DNA from: Membranipora membranacea
Taxonomy: Eukaryota; Bryozoa; Gymnolaemata; Cheilostomatida; Membraniporidae
Assembly (NCBI GenBank): GCA_914767715.1
Contig: OU612068.1
Span: 3,846,001-3,906,000 of the forward strand
Length of the DNA stretch: 60,000 nt
Reading direction: 5' to 3'
Part shown: one piece after another, positions 1-10,488 of the stretch
Layout of the letters: every line of letters begins with the position of its first letter
Position numbering within the stretch: the first letter of the stretch is position 1
Position numbers and translations under genes: made by a program
Notes under the pieces: model-generated
What the model was told of the DNA's origin: nothing
What the model saw: only the letters and a program-made list of their open reading frames with translations
The model's database searches: none

Positions 1-916
1 TCGTCTGGGCGGCGGCAAAAGTCTGATGAAGCTTAACTGACTGCCTTGTGCCTTTGGCATAACTCCACCCTCTGACTGCATAACTCCACCCTCTGACTGC
101 ATAAATCCACCCTCTGACTGCACAAATCCACCCTCTGACTGCACAAATCCTGCAGACTGTTGTCGTCTGCAGGCTGACGTGCCTCTTCTTCTGTCCCTTG
201 ATTTCTTTTTGCTTTTTCTACGCGTCTGATGAGATGTTTCATCAGCAGACGCGTAGTACTCATCGGTTTTGCATTTGACACAAAATAGTAGGATTGCTGA
301 TAGCGCAGTTAAGACTAATAGTACACAGATTACCGATACAACTATCTCAAAATCTACAAAACATGATAACATATCTATATTGTCAAATCTGTTCAAGGCA
401 GACTTCTGAATACAAATAAACATGACACTTGAAGCCTTTGTTATGAGTCACCTCAAATATGGGCAACTTCATGATCTCTAAACAACTAAATATAACTCTA
501 AAAGGTGTTGGTTTTCAGCACACTCATAGATAGTTAAGAATTTTCGAATAATTTTCCTGGATGTCAGACCAAAAAGCGTGATATGCTCCAATGGTAGCAT
601 ATAAATAAAAAATTGTAAAATCTTGGTCTCATCTGATCAGCGCCCCCTATAATAAGGGATAACTCCTGACATAACCCCATTGCAAGAGCATTATAAGACA
701 CCAACCTACCTGTGTGAGAAATTCATGATTAACTAATCTGACACTAAAAATGATGAGGTCATAGTTATATGCTATTATTCCAATCGAATCATGGAAGCCA
801 TTCAAAAACAAATTGTTAAAAAGGTTGTACTGAAGCTCATTAAATTCAAATTGGAAGTCTCTCCTAAGCACTCGTAAAAAAACAGCATAAGCTTGGCAAT
901 CCACTTCAAAATTGAT
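1..916 (-). CDS. Partial single-pass membrane protein: SEA-like exon, TM helix, heptapeptide-repeat tail
   Basis: Two exons are read on the minus strand. Exon 916-710 (69 codons) has an acceptor ending CCCATAG and donor CAG|GTAGGT. Exon 405-1 has acceptor TTTGTATTCAG and stays open to the window edge. Both junctions are phase 0, so they join in frame. The first exon has an FNELQYNLFNNLF stretch followed by alternating hydrophobic residues, resembling the second half of an SEA domain; this is tentative. The second exon begins with a short linker, then a ~24-residue hydrophobic helix (EIVVSVICVLLVLTALSAIL), a CVKCK juxtamembrane, a basic cluster (RRKSKKKSRDRRR) and four copies plus a partial of G-(F/V)-(V/M)-Q-S-E-G. 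Basic residues after the helix predict a type I protein with the repeats in the cytoplasm. N-terminal exons and the stop codon are not seen. The family is not recognised. A competing frame over the repeats reads LCSQRV(E/D) but lacks the splice and membrane logic. Confidence 0.6.
59..150 (-). repeat. 21-bp coding minisatellite
   Basis: About 4.5 head-to-tail copies of a 21-bp unit (plus-strand core CCACCCTCTGACTGC). The unit length is a multiple of three, so it encodes a 7-residue repeat in the tail of the overlapping minus-strand gene. Copies differ at one or two positions, giving F/V and V/M alternatives. Confidence 0.85.
558..676 (-). repeat. Dispersed repeat, copy 1
   Basis: About 120 bp that match 44,299-44,409 in the opposite orientation. 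Shared landmarks on the repeat strand are GTCAGGAGT, GGGCGCTGA, CAGATGAGACCA, then an AT-rich stretch, ATGCTA(C/T)CATTG and TGACA near the end. It lies in the intron of the minus-strand membrane-protein gene. The class is unknown (SINE or MITE fragment). Confidence 0.6.
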
Positions 917-1149
917 CTATGGGAGACAGTCCCATAAAGTAGCAAAGGCTCCGTTATCATAACAATAACGGAACCATTTTAGTTTTATTGATGTTGCCCC
1001 CCCCCCCCACCGCTCTTAAAGATCCTAAGTTATTCTAAGTTTTTTCAGTTTTTCATGTGGCATTATAATGCATGATAATACTTTTTTTCTATAACCAACC
1101 TAGTTTTATCATTTCTTTCACTGGAAAATGATATTTTGGTTGTGAAATA

Positions 1150-1162
1150 AACACATACATAG

Positions 1163-1193
<31 letters not shown>

Positions 1194-1231
1194 CATACAT
1201 ACATAAATACATACATACATACATACATACA
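1150..1231. repeat. (ACAT)n microsatellite
   Basis: A near-pure tetranucleotide array of about 18 units, interrupted once by AAATAC. The minus-strand CMYV-type reading frames across it are artefacts of the repeat. Confidence 0.95.
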
Positions 1232-1321
1232 TATGAATATTCCAGCAATTTAAAAACACATATAGTGAGAAAATTCTGAATAAAAAGACCAAAGAACGAG
1301 CATCAAAAGACACCAGCCTAC

Positions 1322-1531
1322 CTTTGTGAGAATTCATTCATGATTCATCATGATAAAAGTGATGATGTCATAGTTCATAATATGAACGATGACATCATCA
1401 CTTTTAGTTCCAACAAGCAGCAAAGCTTTCAAAATCGAGGGATAATCAGAGATCAGTTTTAGTTTTATTGATGAAGGCCTCACCTCTTCTTTCGGATCTT
1501 GAATCATATATAACAATAAATGTAGATTCAA
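1322..1531 (-). pseudogene. Decayed copy of the SEA-like exon (copy 2)
   Basis: The minus strand reads MNYDIITFIMMNHE, aligned to AYNYDLIIFSVRLVNHE of the intact exon at 710-916, and ends at the same donor context (ACAAAG|GTAGG). A small insertion puts a TGA directly after NHE, and a 51-bp palindrome has formed inside. It is read as a tandem exon duplicate that has lost function. Confidence 0.5.
1355..1405. repeat. 51-bp near-perfect palindrome
   Basis: Arms AAAAGTGATGATGTCA and TGACATCATCACTTTT enclose GTTCATA/TATGAAC. Almost every base pairs, with one mismatched pair near the middle, so the stretch can form a long hairpin or cruciform. Confidence 0.85.
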
Positions 1532-2211
1532 GCAAATAGCGCCCCTTTAAATTAATAACTGATTGAGTTTAATTATTGTCATTGACAAAAGTAAGTATCG
1601 ACGTAACATGATACAGATAATATAAGGCTCCATTCTCTGTCCTGAGTTGCATTACCGGAATCTTATAACTGAGTGTGTCCCTGATCTGTCAACTATACTG
1701 TTTTAGATCTGGAGGTAAGTTTCGCTACTGTATTATATTCAAAACAGGCAATCCTGCATTACAGCATCAAACTATTTACTATAAACCTTTTTAACAACAT
1801 AACTTATCAGGCAGACATGAGCATGAGTATTTTTATTACCTCAAAATATGGTGATCTTTAAACGCTCAATATAACTCTAGTCTCTAACTAGTCTGAGCCC
1901 CCAGACTTTTACCCCCCCCCCCTCCCAGTTCAACGGCCAGCCTACGGCACACTCATAGATGGTCAGGAAATTCTGAATACTATAATTGATCGGGCATGAT
2001 TATTTTCATACACTTTGTCTTCATCAGGCAGGCGTTTTTAGCTACTAAAATAAACATGACACTGGAAGCATGAATTATGAGCTCAGAAAGCTAAATAATA
2101 ATATGAACTTTATTTACCCAATGCTAGTTTACTAAGAGCACACTCAAATCGAAAGTTAGAAAATTTTGAATGCAAATCCAACTGGCTGAGCATTAAAAGA
2201 CACCAACTTAC

Positions 2212-2330
2212 CTGTGTGATAATTCATGATTAACTAAATTAAAACCAAAAATGATGATGTCATAATTATAGCTACAGTCCAATCAAGTTTGAGAAGCAAT
2301 TCACCACAAAATGTACGCTCACAAAAAAAA
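2212..2330 (-). pseudogene. Decayed copy of the SEA-like exon (copy 3)
   Basis: The minus strand reads SYNYDIIIFGFNLVNHE and ends at CACACAG|GTAAGT, matching the intact exon at 710-916. A one-base deletion just before the donor changes the exit phase, and upstream similarity fades. Neighbouring intron sequence (around 2,040-2,200) also resembles that at 410-540 and 1,800-1,990, so the duplicated module includes intron. Confidence 0.5.
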
Positions 2331-2376
2331 GCTCAGTTCAAGTTTTTGAGAAACCATTTCGCTCAGAAGACTCTAT

Positions 2377-2844
2377 GGTACAATACCTCTATTTATTTCC
2401 CCATTGTGTTATATATGAATCATGCTGTCTTGCTAGCTCCAAAAGCCTGCTTCAAAATGTGATACTCACCATGTATAACCACTCAAAATGTAGCTCAAAA
2501 CCTGAATTTTATTATATATCATTTCTGTCAAATACTATGCATTGCGAACGTTTTTACAGGCCTGAAAAGAGCACCAATCGAAATTTCCCCCATATTTACT
2601 GCACATTTCCATTGCCAACATGGACACCATCGAAGGCTATAAATGCATTATGCTTTAGATTTAATATCATTTTATTTTTCGAATTTCAAATCTTTACATA
2701 TTTGAGAATATTCCCATAGTATTCTACAACTCACCAATGCAATAGCTCGGCTTTTCCAGCTTGTTTTTAATCAAGTTTGTAATTTATTTTTCTTCGAGCA
2801 GTGGTTCAACAGGCCTATCATTGGTCAAATAGGGGTGTTGTACC
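2377..2844. mobile_element. Non-autonomous TIR element (MITE), copy 1
   Basis: A 468-bp element without coding capacity. Terminal inverted repeats are GGTACAATACCTCTATTT on the left and, reverse-complemented, GGTACAACACCCCTATTT on the right. The right end is followed by TA; the left flank reads TAT. It is about 90% identical by eye to 4,598-5,062. TA target duplication would fit the Tc1/mariner superfamily, but no transposase is present to confirm this. Confidence 0.8.
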
Positions 2845-3460
2845 TAATAGGAGCGCGAGAATTGCCCATGATTCATCAAAAACATTCCTACAAGACCTCA
2901 ATAAGTACCCTTGCGAAGCGCGAAGTTCGGAGGCGATCCGTCAATAACCTGACCAGCCATCATTGTCTCTACATCAGTCGGTCTACCACTCAAAACTCCT
3001 ATCGTCAGGTTTTTTTCCACATTGGTCTCTCATATGGTACCTGTTTATACCTCAGTTTACAGATCTTCAGCCATCCTGATCATATTCATAGGAGTGATCG
3101 GCGACAGCTAGGTTTGTCTACAGACATACAAAGCGATATCATTAGAGTTACAATGCGATTTGAACATAGCATTTGGGAGTAACTTTTCCTTGTATGGCGG
3201 GGAGATGACCCCTAATAATGCACCTTAGATATGGAATTCAAGAGTTCACTGATAAATGGGAGTGCAGCTATGGCCTCCAAAATGATGTTCAAGAGGCTCT
3301 CAGTGATTAATCATTTATAAACGCCTAGTATGAGGCTGGTAGGGAAGAGAACAAAGCATGCCTGAATTTGCCCGACATGTACAAATACATTTAGGGTTAC
3401 CACCAGCTGATGTAGTATACGAGGTTAAGGATAAGAAGAACCATGTTTAGGGTGTAGAGT
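2845..3460. other. Between MITE and minisatellite: no gene seen
   Basis: An open frame on the plus strand at 2,835-3,182 has no recognisable domain and starts inside the MITE terminus. No splice-consistent exon or RNA gene was found. Confidence 0.4.
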
Positions 3461-3464
3461 TCAG

Positions 3465-4150
3465 ATATTGGGGCCTGGGGGCATGCAATGTAGCGTTTCA
3501 CAGTTAAAATTGGAGTTTGAGAGTCACATTCTTGGGTTTGTGAACCAACATTTGGGGTGTGAGATACGAATGTTGAGGTTTGATACTTAAAATTGGGGGT
3601 TCAGGTCGGGGGGGGGGGGGGGGACTGGTCAGGATTTGAGGTTAAAGGCTCACATTGTTGGCTTTAGGAGATAGGTTTGGGATCTGGGTATCGAAATTTG
3701 GGATCTGTGGGTCAGAATTTGAGACTAAATGGTCAAAATAAGCGGCTTTAGGTTTCAAATTGTGGGGCTTGAGACTGAAACTTTGGGGTTTGAGACTCAA
3801 CATTTGGGGGTCATGATTGGGGATTTAAGGCTCACAATATAGGGCTTGGGAGACAATTTGGAGTTGAGGCGAAAACTTTGGTGTTTAGGACTCAAATTAT
3901 CGGGTTTGACAGTCCAACATAGGGGTTTGAGGGTCACATTGATGGGTTTGTGGATCAACTTTTGGGGTTTGAGACTCAAATTTTGGGGTTTTATACTCAA
4001 CATTTTGGGTTCCGGGGTCATGATTTTGGGGTTTAACACCCACAATATGGGGTTTAGGGGACAATTCTGGGTTTTGTGACTCTAATTTGAGGGTTTTTGC
4101 ATCAAGATTACGGGTTTGGGGACAGAATTCGGGACCAACGAGTCTGAATT
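3465..4150 (+). repeat. Degenerate G-rich minisatellite
   Basis: An imperfect array of ~20-30 bp units built on TTTGGGGTTTGAGACTCA, including a run of 16 G at 3,608-3,623. Strand asymmetry is strong (G and T on plus). Open frames on both strands within 3,797-4,079 simply translate the repeat. Confidence 0.8.
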
Positions 4151-4597
4151 AGGGCTATAAATAACATTGCAATATTTTGGCTCATAGTTTCAGAAACAAG
4201 ACTTAAGATTGGATGTTCTGGACAGCAGTCTAAAGCCTGAAAGACCCATGTTTAGCTTTGATGTCAAACAGGTGAGAATCATGCATGACAGTTAGAAACT
4301 GTGTGGTATGGGAGCATATATATCACTATATACCCTATCCATCACTGCTTATACTAACTCCCATTACAATTGTGCTACAGCCAAAAACTCAAAATCCTCC
4401 AGACTATATACTAGAAATACATCCCATTACCCCCACAGCATCCCCCCCCACCCTTCAAGTACCACCAGCACCTACCTTTGGCTTCTACCTGTGCCATCAG
4501 CTAATCATACCATTCATTGCATTGCATACTAGTGGTGAAGTTTTAGTATTTCTTATTGTTTTGGTTGGTTGTTCGGTTCCCTGCAGTGCTACTATTA

Positions 4598-5062
4598 GGT
4601 ACAATACCTCTATTTATTTCCCCATTGTGTTATATATGAGTCATGCTGTCTTGCTAGCTCCAAAAGGCTGCTTCAAAACGTGATACTCACCATGTATAAC
4701 CACTCAAAATGTAGCTCAAAATCTGAATTTTAATATATAACATTTCTGTCAAATCCTACGCATTGCAAACTTTTTTACAGGCCTGAAAAGAGCACCAATC
4801 AAAATTTCCCTCATATTTACTGCACATTTCCATTGCCAACATTGACACCATCGAAGGCTATAAATGCATTATGCTTTAGATTTTATATCATTTAATTTTT
4901 CGAATTTCAAATCTTTACATATTTGAGAATATTTCCGTAGTACCCTACAACTCACCAATGCTTGCTGCAATTTCCAGCTTGTTTTTAATCAAATTTGTGA
5001 TTTATTTTTCTTCGAGCAGTGGTTCAACAGGCCCATCATTGGTCAAATAGGGGTGTTGTACC
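4598..5062. mobile_element. Non-autonomous TIR element (MITE), copy 2
   Basis: A 465-bp copy of the 2,377-2,844 element in the same orientation, with intact termini GGTACAATACC...GGTGTTGTACC and a clear TA on both sides (TA|GGTAC and GTACC|TA). The plus-strand frame ending in its left part is not a gene. Confidence 0.85.
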
Positions 5063-5770
5063 TATGGTTGTGTGACACTCTGGAGTCTCACTTAGACTGA
5101 CTAAGACATGTAAAATTAAATATCTTTTTATTAAATTTATACACTTCCTATACTATTTGGCAGATAATATATCATCTTGGAAGGATGCTTTTGATAACGT
5201 GCCAGAGAAATTACGGCAAAAACTTGGGGGGAAAACGGAAAAAAATTTATGATGTATTGTGTTTGAAGGCTTGTTTAGTATGTCTATCCGAATGTCTTCA
5301 CGGGAAGACAGAGACTCATAGTTGGAAAAATATATGAAGCGTAAATCAAATCATTTTAATTAAACACAACCTGCGATCGAGATGATCATGATAATTAACT
5401 CAGATATGTGATCCTGTTCATACATGAGGAAGAGAAAGAAGTGTGCCTAAAGAGCATAGGATCAATTTGCCTGCATTTCGAGTTGCTTATCTTTAACTGG
5501 CCAGGCTATCTTTGTCAATTTGTCAGCGACCAAGTGTTTTACTCTGATTAATACTTTAGCTACATGATTGACACTGCCCTGCCAGTGCCCACTGCTTTGT
5601 TTCCATCAAATCAGTTTCTGACAAGAAAATGGATCACCCTCTTGGAGGATCTGAAAAATTTCGTTGTGAATATAAATTATAAGATGTATAATGAGCTGTT
5701 AACAGTCAAGTAAACATGATGGATTTCAGTTTGTTCTCTCAATCTCTAACAAAAAGATGAAAAATGATAC
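5063..5770. other. AT-rich non-coding stretch
   Basis: No exon, RNA gene or transposon terminus recognised. Confidence 0.4.
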
Positions 5771-5774
5771 CGCC

Positions 5775-7035
5775 GCAGAACTGATGAAATAGCGACATAC
5801 ATTTATGCAAAACCTTACTAATTTAGACCTTTCACAAGCACAATTCTAGTTCTACGTCTCAAAGAAAATTTGCAACTGGACCACAGGCTCTATAAGGATA
5901 TGTCAAACGTAGTTAATGGAGCCTGGAGCCAAACTTTGACGAGTAAAAAGTAATTATGATGAGTGAAAATTGGTTTTTGATGGCTCGTTTTGAAATTTCT
6001 AGATTTTCTTGTCTCAAATTAAATACCAACAAGTTGCTGCAAAAACTTCCTAATTTAGACCTTATGGCGACCCGATTACTAGACCTACATCTTGAAGAAA
6101 ATTCAAAACTGAAACACATGCTGTATAAAAATGTAAAATGTAGATATGGAGCAAGTAACCAAACTTAGCCAAGAAAGAAAAGAAAAAAATGTCACGCATG
6201 TCACTTTGGCAGGTTTATCAAATTGCTGTTTAATAGGCTTGTTTTCAATTTTCTAGACTTCCGTGTGACTAATTAAATACCAACATAAGTTGCTTTAAAA
6301 CCTTCTTAAGTTATACCTTTTGAGTGCACAATTCAAGTCCTACGTACCAAAAAGAAGTTTCAATATGACCGCAGACCCTATACTAATGTGTACGACATAA
6401 ATATAGACCCTGGTATCAAAATTTGCCCAGAAAAAAATCAATTATGAAGAGTGTCAGGTCGGAGAAATTGCTATTTGATAGGCTTGTTTTCAATGTTCTA
6501 GATTTCCTTGTGTGTCAAACTAAATAGCAACAGAATCTTGACTCTTTGCAAGCACAATTCCAGTCGAACGTCTCAAAGAAATTTAGCAATTGGTCCAAAG
6601 GCTATATAAGAATATTTAAAACGTAAAATGGAATTCGCCACCAAACTTTGCCAAGAGAAGACAAATATTTAATGCTTGTCAGGTTTATGAAATTGCTGTT
6701 TGATCGGCTCGTTTTCAATTTTCTATATTTACTTGTGTCCCAAACTGAATATCAACAAGTTGCTGCAAAACCTTCTTAATTTAGACCTTTAGCGTAATTA
6801 TAGCCATACGTCTCAAAGAAAATTAGCAGTTGGACCACAGTCTTTTTAAGAGTATGTGAATCGTATTCAGGGAGCCTGTAATCAGACTTTGCATAAGAAA
6901 AAAAGAAGATTTGATGCGTGTCAGGTTAGACAAATTGCTTTTTGATAGGCTTATTTTCATTTGTTTTAGATTTTTACGTATCCCAAATTAAATACGACAT
7001 AAATTGCTGCAAAACCATCCTAATTTAATTCTTGT
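5775..7035 (+). repeat. Diverged ~240-bp tandem repeat, about five copies
   Basis: Landmarks such as AATTTAGACCTTT, CACAATTC(T/C)AGT and ACGTCTCAAAGAAA recur near 5,821, 6,052, 6,306, 6,540, 6,778 and 7,020, a period of 230-245 bp. Each unit also carries a GATTTNCTTGTGTC-like block. Copies are clearly diverged. Short open frames at 5,913-6,168 are incidental. Confidence 0.7.
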
Positions 7036-8930
7036 TATAAAAAATACTTGATATTTCTAAACTGCCGTGCAATTTGATAGATAAAGAAGATCATGAATAT
7101 ATTATTTCTAATTGAACAACAGATGGTCAACAGAGTAAGTACATCTTTGGTTTATCCCGGTTGATTCGATAACATGGGTAGATTGAATATTTCACATCTC
7201 TACAGAGCAAGAATCTATTTCAAACCGGTCAGCACCTTTGACTTTGCACATTATATCTAACCATTCTGCGCATGCTCAGCTCTGGGCATGAGCTGATCTC
7301 TGCAAAATTGAGTCTCGGAATTCCGAAGCCATCTGATTGGCTACCTGCTCTGGTGACATACTCCCAAAAGCGTGCGGATTTGTTATTGATAGTTATCATC
7401 TCTTGTCATTATAAGCTGACTTTGATAGACAGTTTATGCAGGGGATATCCCATTTCCCCTTTCAAAAGTTGCAATCAGAACCCAAACTAAACTCATTGTT
7501 CTTGCACATGCGCAAATTCAAGTCACGCATGATACATACTTAGCCTTACGACATTCTCTTTGTGGTAATGATAGCCTAGTTTATCAGTGATCTACATGCC
7601 CAGTCAGATCACGAGAGTCAGTATGATATCTAACTGCAATTCGATCGCAATGAGAGAACAGCTAGATAAGAGTCCCCTTTGAGACACATGAAGCTATGTT
7701 AAGTTCAGATAAAGCAGAAGACCATAACTGAAATATCTACTGTGTAACCATTGTTGACACTGACTTACCAAAATCAATGCCTATCAACCGTTACGCCTAT
7801 GCTAGTTTATTGATGAGACCTTTTTGCTCGAGATATCTCCAAACTCTGAAATTTAGCATTTCAAAGCTAAAGATTGTTATGAGCTCGATGAAATGTCAGC
7901 TATAAATTGAAATATGTTTTATTCAACTCTGCGCTGCTGCTTGCTGCTTGCTTGCTTTCCACCCAAGGTAATTCAACTGTTTGTCATTTTGTGGAACATG
8001 GAAAGATGAAGACTATCCAGAAAAAGTTTTTTTGTGTGTTATTTGCAGATAATTATCTGTTCATTCATTATCAACTTCAAATTCTTTGCCTATGCCGACG
8101 TAAGTCCATACATAGATTGGCGCCTAGTCCTATCATTTCCTGAAAAAGCTGTCAAAAATGACTGAAGAAGAAAGCTTATAAAGAAAGGAGAAAAGGTTAT
8201 TATTGGCTGTCATCTGGAATTTTTTTCAAGATGTCAGGCCAAATTTTGGAAGGATGACATGAATCAAAACTGAATCAATCTCTATCTTCCCTCAGCCGCA
8301 TTAGAAATAATAATTTGATTATATTAAACTATATGGGTTTTATTCTATATTCGTCCAATTTTCAAATGGCCCTGAAGTTTAAAGACCTGGATTAAATTAG
8401 AGAGATGTGTCATTATTAAGCAACAAGTAGAGTTTCCAATTACCTCAACACCCATGTTACTCATTTTGATTTCAGTGAACCAATATAGTTTCTGAAACTC
8501 CAAAATTTGCTCCTCCTATGAATCGATCAATTGATAATATTCACATGTTTCATTCCTCCATTTTAACATACTATAGTTTGTAATCGATATATATACTATG
8601 GATTCGGTTTATAAAGGTGCATAGAAAGGGAATTTCTGGCGAAATACTGAACCCGGTCATTAAGCTGTGACCATATGGTCAGAAATTATGAACTATTCTC
8701 TTGCTTCGATTATAAGCTGTCACCTCTATACGACTCGAAGAAGTGTTAGCCACAATGTGTACTATGTTAATGAGAATAGTGATCATACAAGGAAACATTC
8801 CAAGACAAGAACTTGCATTTGGGTTCCAAAATGGAAGCAATAACATTAATTAACAATTGCAACATGGTCAATCTGTGTCGATAATGATAATTATATTTTG
8901 TTAGCTGATAGATGCTGCAAAAGCCACCAA
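7036..8930. other. No confident gene
   Basis: The only candidate is a signal-peptide-like stretch at 7,914-7,967 followed by AAG|GTAATT. Without a downstream exon it is not annotated. The rest is AT-rich with nothing recognised. Confidence 0.4.
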
Positions 8931-8979
8931 ATTTAAATTCTAGTAGGCTTACAAATATTTGTTTTATTTATGGATGGTC

Positions 8980-9112
8980 TGTGAGTGAGTGAGTGAGTGA
9001 GTGAGTGAGTGAGTGAGTGAGTGAGTGAGTGAGTGAGTGAGGGAGGGAGGGAGGGAGGGAGGGAGGGAGGGAGGGAGGGAGGGAGGGAGGGAGGAGGGAG
9101 GAGGGAGGGAGT
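8980..9112 (+). repeat. Compound microsatellite (GTGA)n-(GGGA)n
   Basis: About 15 GTGA units switch directly to about 16 GGGA/GGGAGG units. The minus-strand frames over it encode only SLTH and SLPP repeats. Confidence 0.95.
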
Positions 9113-9340
9113 TCCAGTTTCCAGGCATGAACCTTTCAACAGAATAGCGTGATGTGCTTCTGAGGGCTCTCCTACGAACTCCCCAAAAGAAACTGCCCTG
9201 TTTTGCTTTCCCCACCCATTTATATCGTCCGTGCTCACACGTTGCCATTCAAAAAATGTACCACAATCAAGGAGTATTTTAATTATTTAAAATGTATCCT
9301 CAATTAGAAGAATTTATAACTTGTGCTTCAATAAACTTAA

Positions 9341-10484
9341 GGTAATGTCACAGACCGATTCGAATATCAACATATCATATACCGTTGGAAAGCTGCCGAG
9401 CTACTGAAAATGAATACCTGAACAAAAAATTGATTCGATGGCGTTGCGTTATTTTAGGGAGGAAATGAGGCAAAAACCGCTGTTTTTGTCAATGCAGATG
9501 GAGGAGTCAAATTAATTGCAGAAAATTTCAATACATGTGAAATGTATACTTAGAGATTGCATTCATCATAAAATTTGATTTTCTCTGATATATGACTAGT
9601 CTAAATTGACTTTTTACGTCACGCCATACAACGCATTTTTTTGTGAAGCCGTGAAAATATGTGAAATTTCAATCATAAATTCACAAAAGATCATAGGCTC
9701 GAATCAAAATTAATTATAATTTTCTCTTAGAGTACTCTTCAAATGTCATACACATTGACTTTCAAAAAACTAGCTTGCATATGGCAGTGAGAGTAGACTC
9801 TCGATGCGGCTAATATTTTCGCCACCTTTGCATAACGCCAAACATGCTGTCCAAATAACCTTTATTGTGGCCAAACAAAGTTTTTTTGAAGGTTCTCACA
9901 TACGAAGCCGCTTTCATTAACCATGATGCACACAAGAAATGCCAAGATAATTTTTCATTGCATCTCCATTTTTCTTGAATTTATTGCAAAAGAATGCCAA
10001 AAAACACCTCAAAAGCCGTATTCAAGTGTCTACTGTCATTGCAATATGCAAGCTAAATTTTTGAAAGTCAATGTGTATGACATTTGAAGAGTACTATAAG
10101 AGAAAATCTTAATTAATTTTGATTCGAGCCTATGATCTGTTGTGAATTAATGATTGAAATTTCAAATATTTTCACGGCTTCACAAAAAATGCGTTGTATT
10201 GCGTGACGTAAAAAGTCAATTAAGACTAGTCATATATCAAAGAAAATCAAATTTTACGATGAACGCAATCTCTAAGTATACATTCCACCTGATTTGAAAT
10301 TTCTTGCAATTAATTTGACTGCTCAATCTGCATTGACAAAAACAGCGTTTTCTGCCTCATTTCCTCCTTAAAATGACACAACATCATCGTATCAAGTTTT
10401 TGTTCAGGTATTCATTTTCAGTAGCTCGGTAGCTTTCCAACGGTATATGATATGTTGATATTCGGATCAGTCTTTGACATTACC
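9341..10484. mobile_element. Foldback element with ~450-bp inverted arms and TTAA target duplication
   Basis: Left arm ~9,341-9,790 and right arm ~10,032-10,484 are inverted copies of each other at roughly 90% identity, with a ~240-bp spacer. Termini are GGTAATGTCA and TGACATTACC, each bordered outside by TTAA (9,337-9,340 and 10,485-10,488). No reading frame of note. TTAA duplication is known for piggyBac and Kolobok elements, so this is probably a non-autonomous member of one of them. Confidence 0.85.
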
Positions 10485-10488
10485 TTAA

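Noticed and set aside
33-281. Minus-strand 82-residue frame with LCSQRV(E/D) repeats
   Set aside because: It is an alternative frame of the 21-bp minisatellite. The other frame continues through a membrane helix to a splice acceptor and joins the upstream exon in phase.
1063-1337. Tyrosine/methionine/cysteine-rich frames
   Set aside because: Translation of the (ACAT)n microsatellite.
3797-4079. Overlapping frames on both strands in the G-rich region
   Set aside because: Products of a repeat whose unit lacks stops; no splice or domain support.
7907-8143. Signal-peptide-like start with donor AAG|GTAATT near 7,914-7,967
   Set aside because: Two frames look equally hydrophobic, the TATA-like sequence is too close to the ATG, and no downstream exon was found.
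8933-9248. Minus-strand frames with SLTH/SLPP repeats
   Set aside because: Microsatellite translation; the non-repeat part has no recognised domain.
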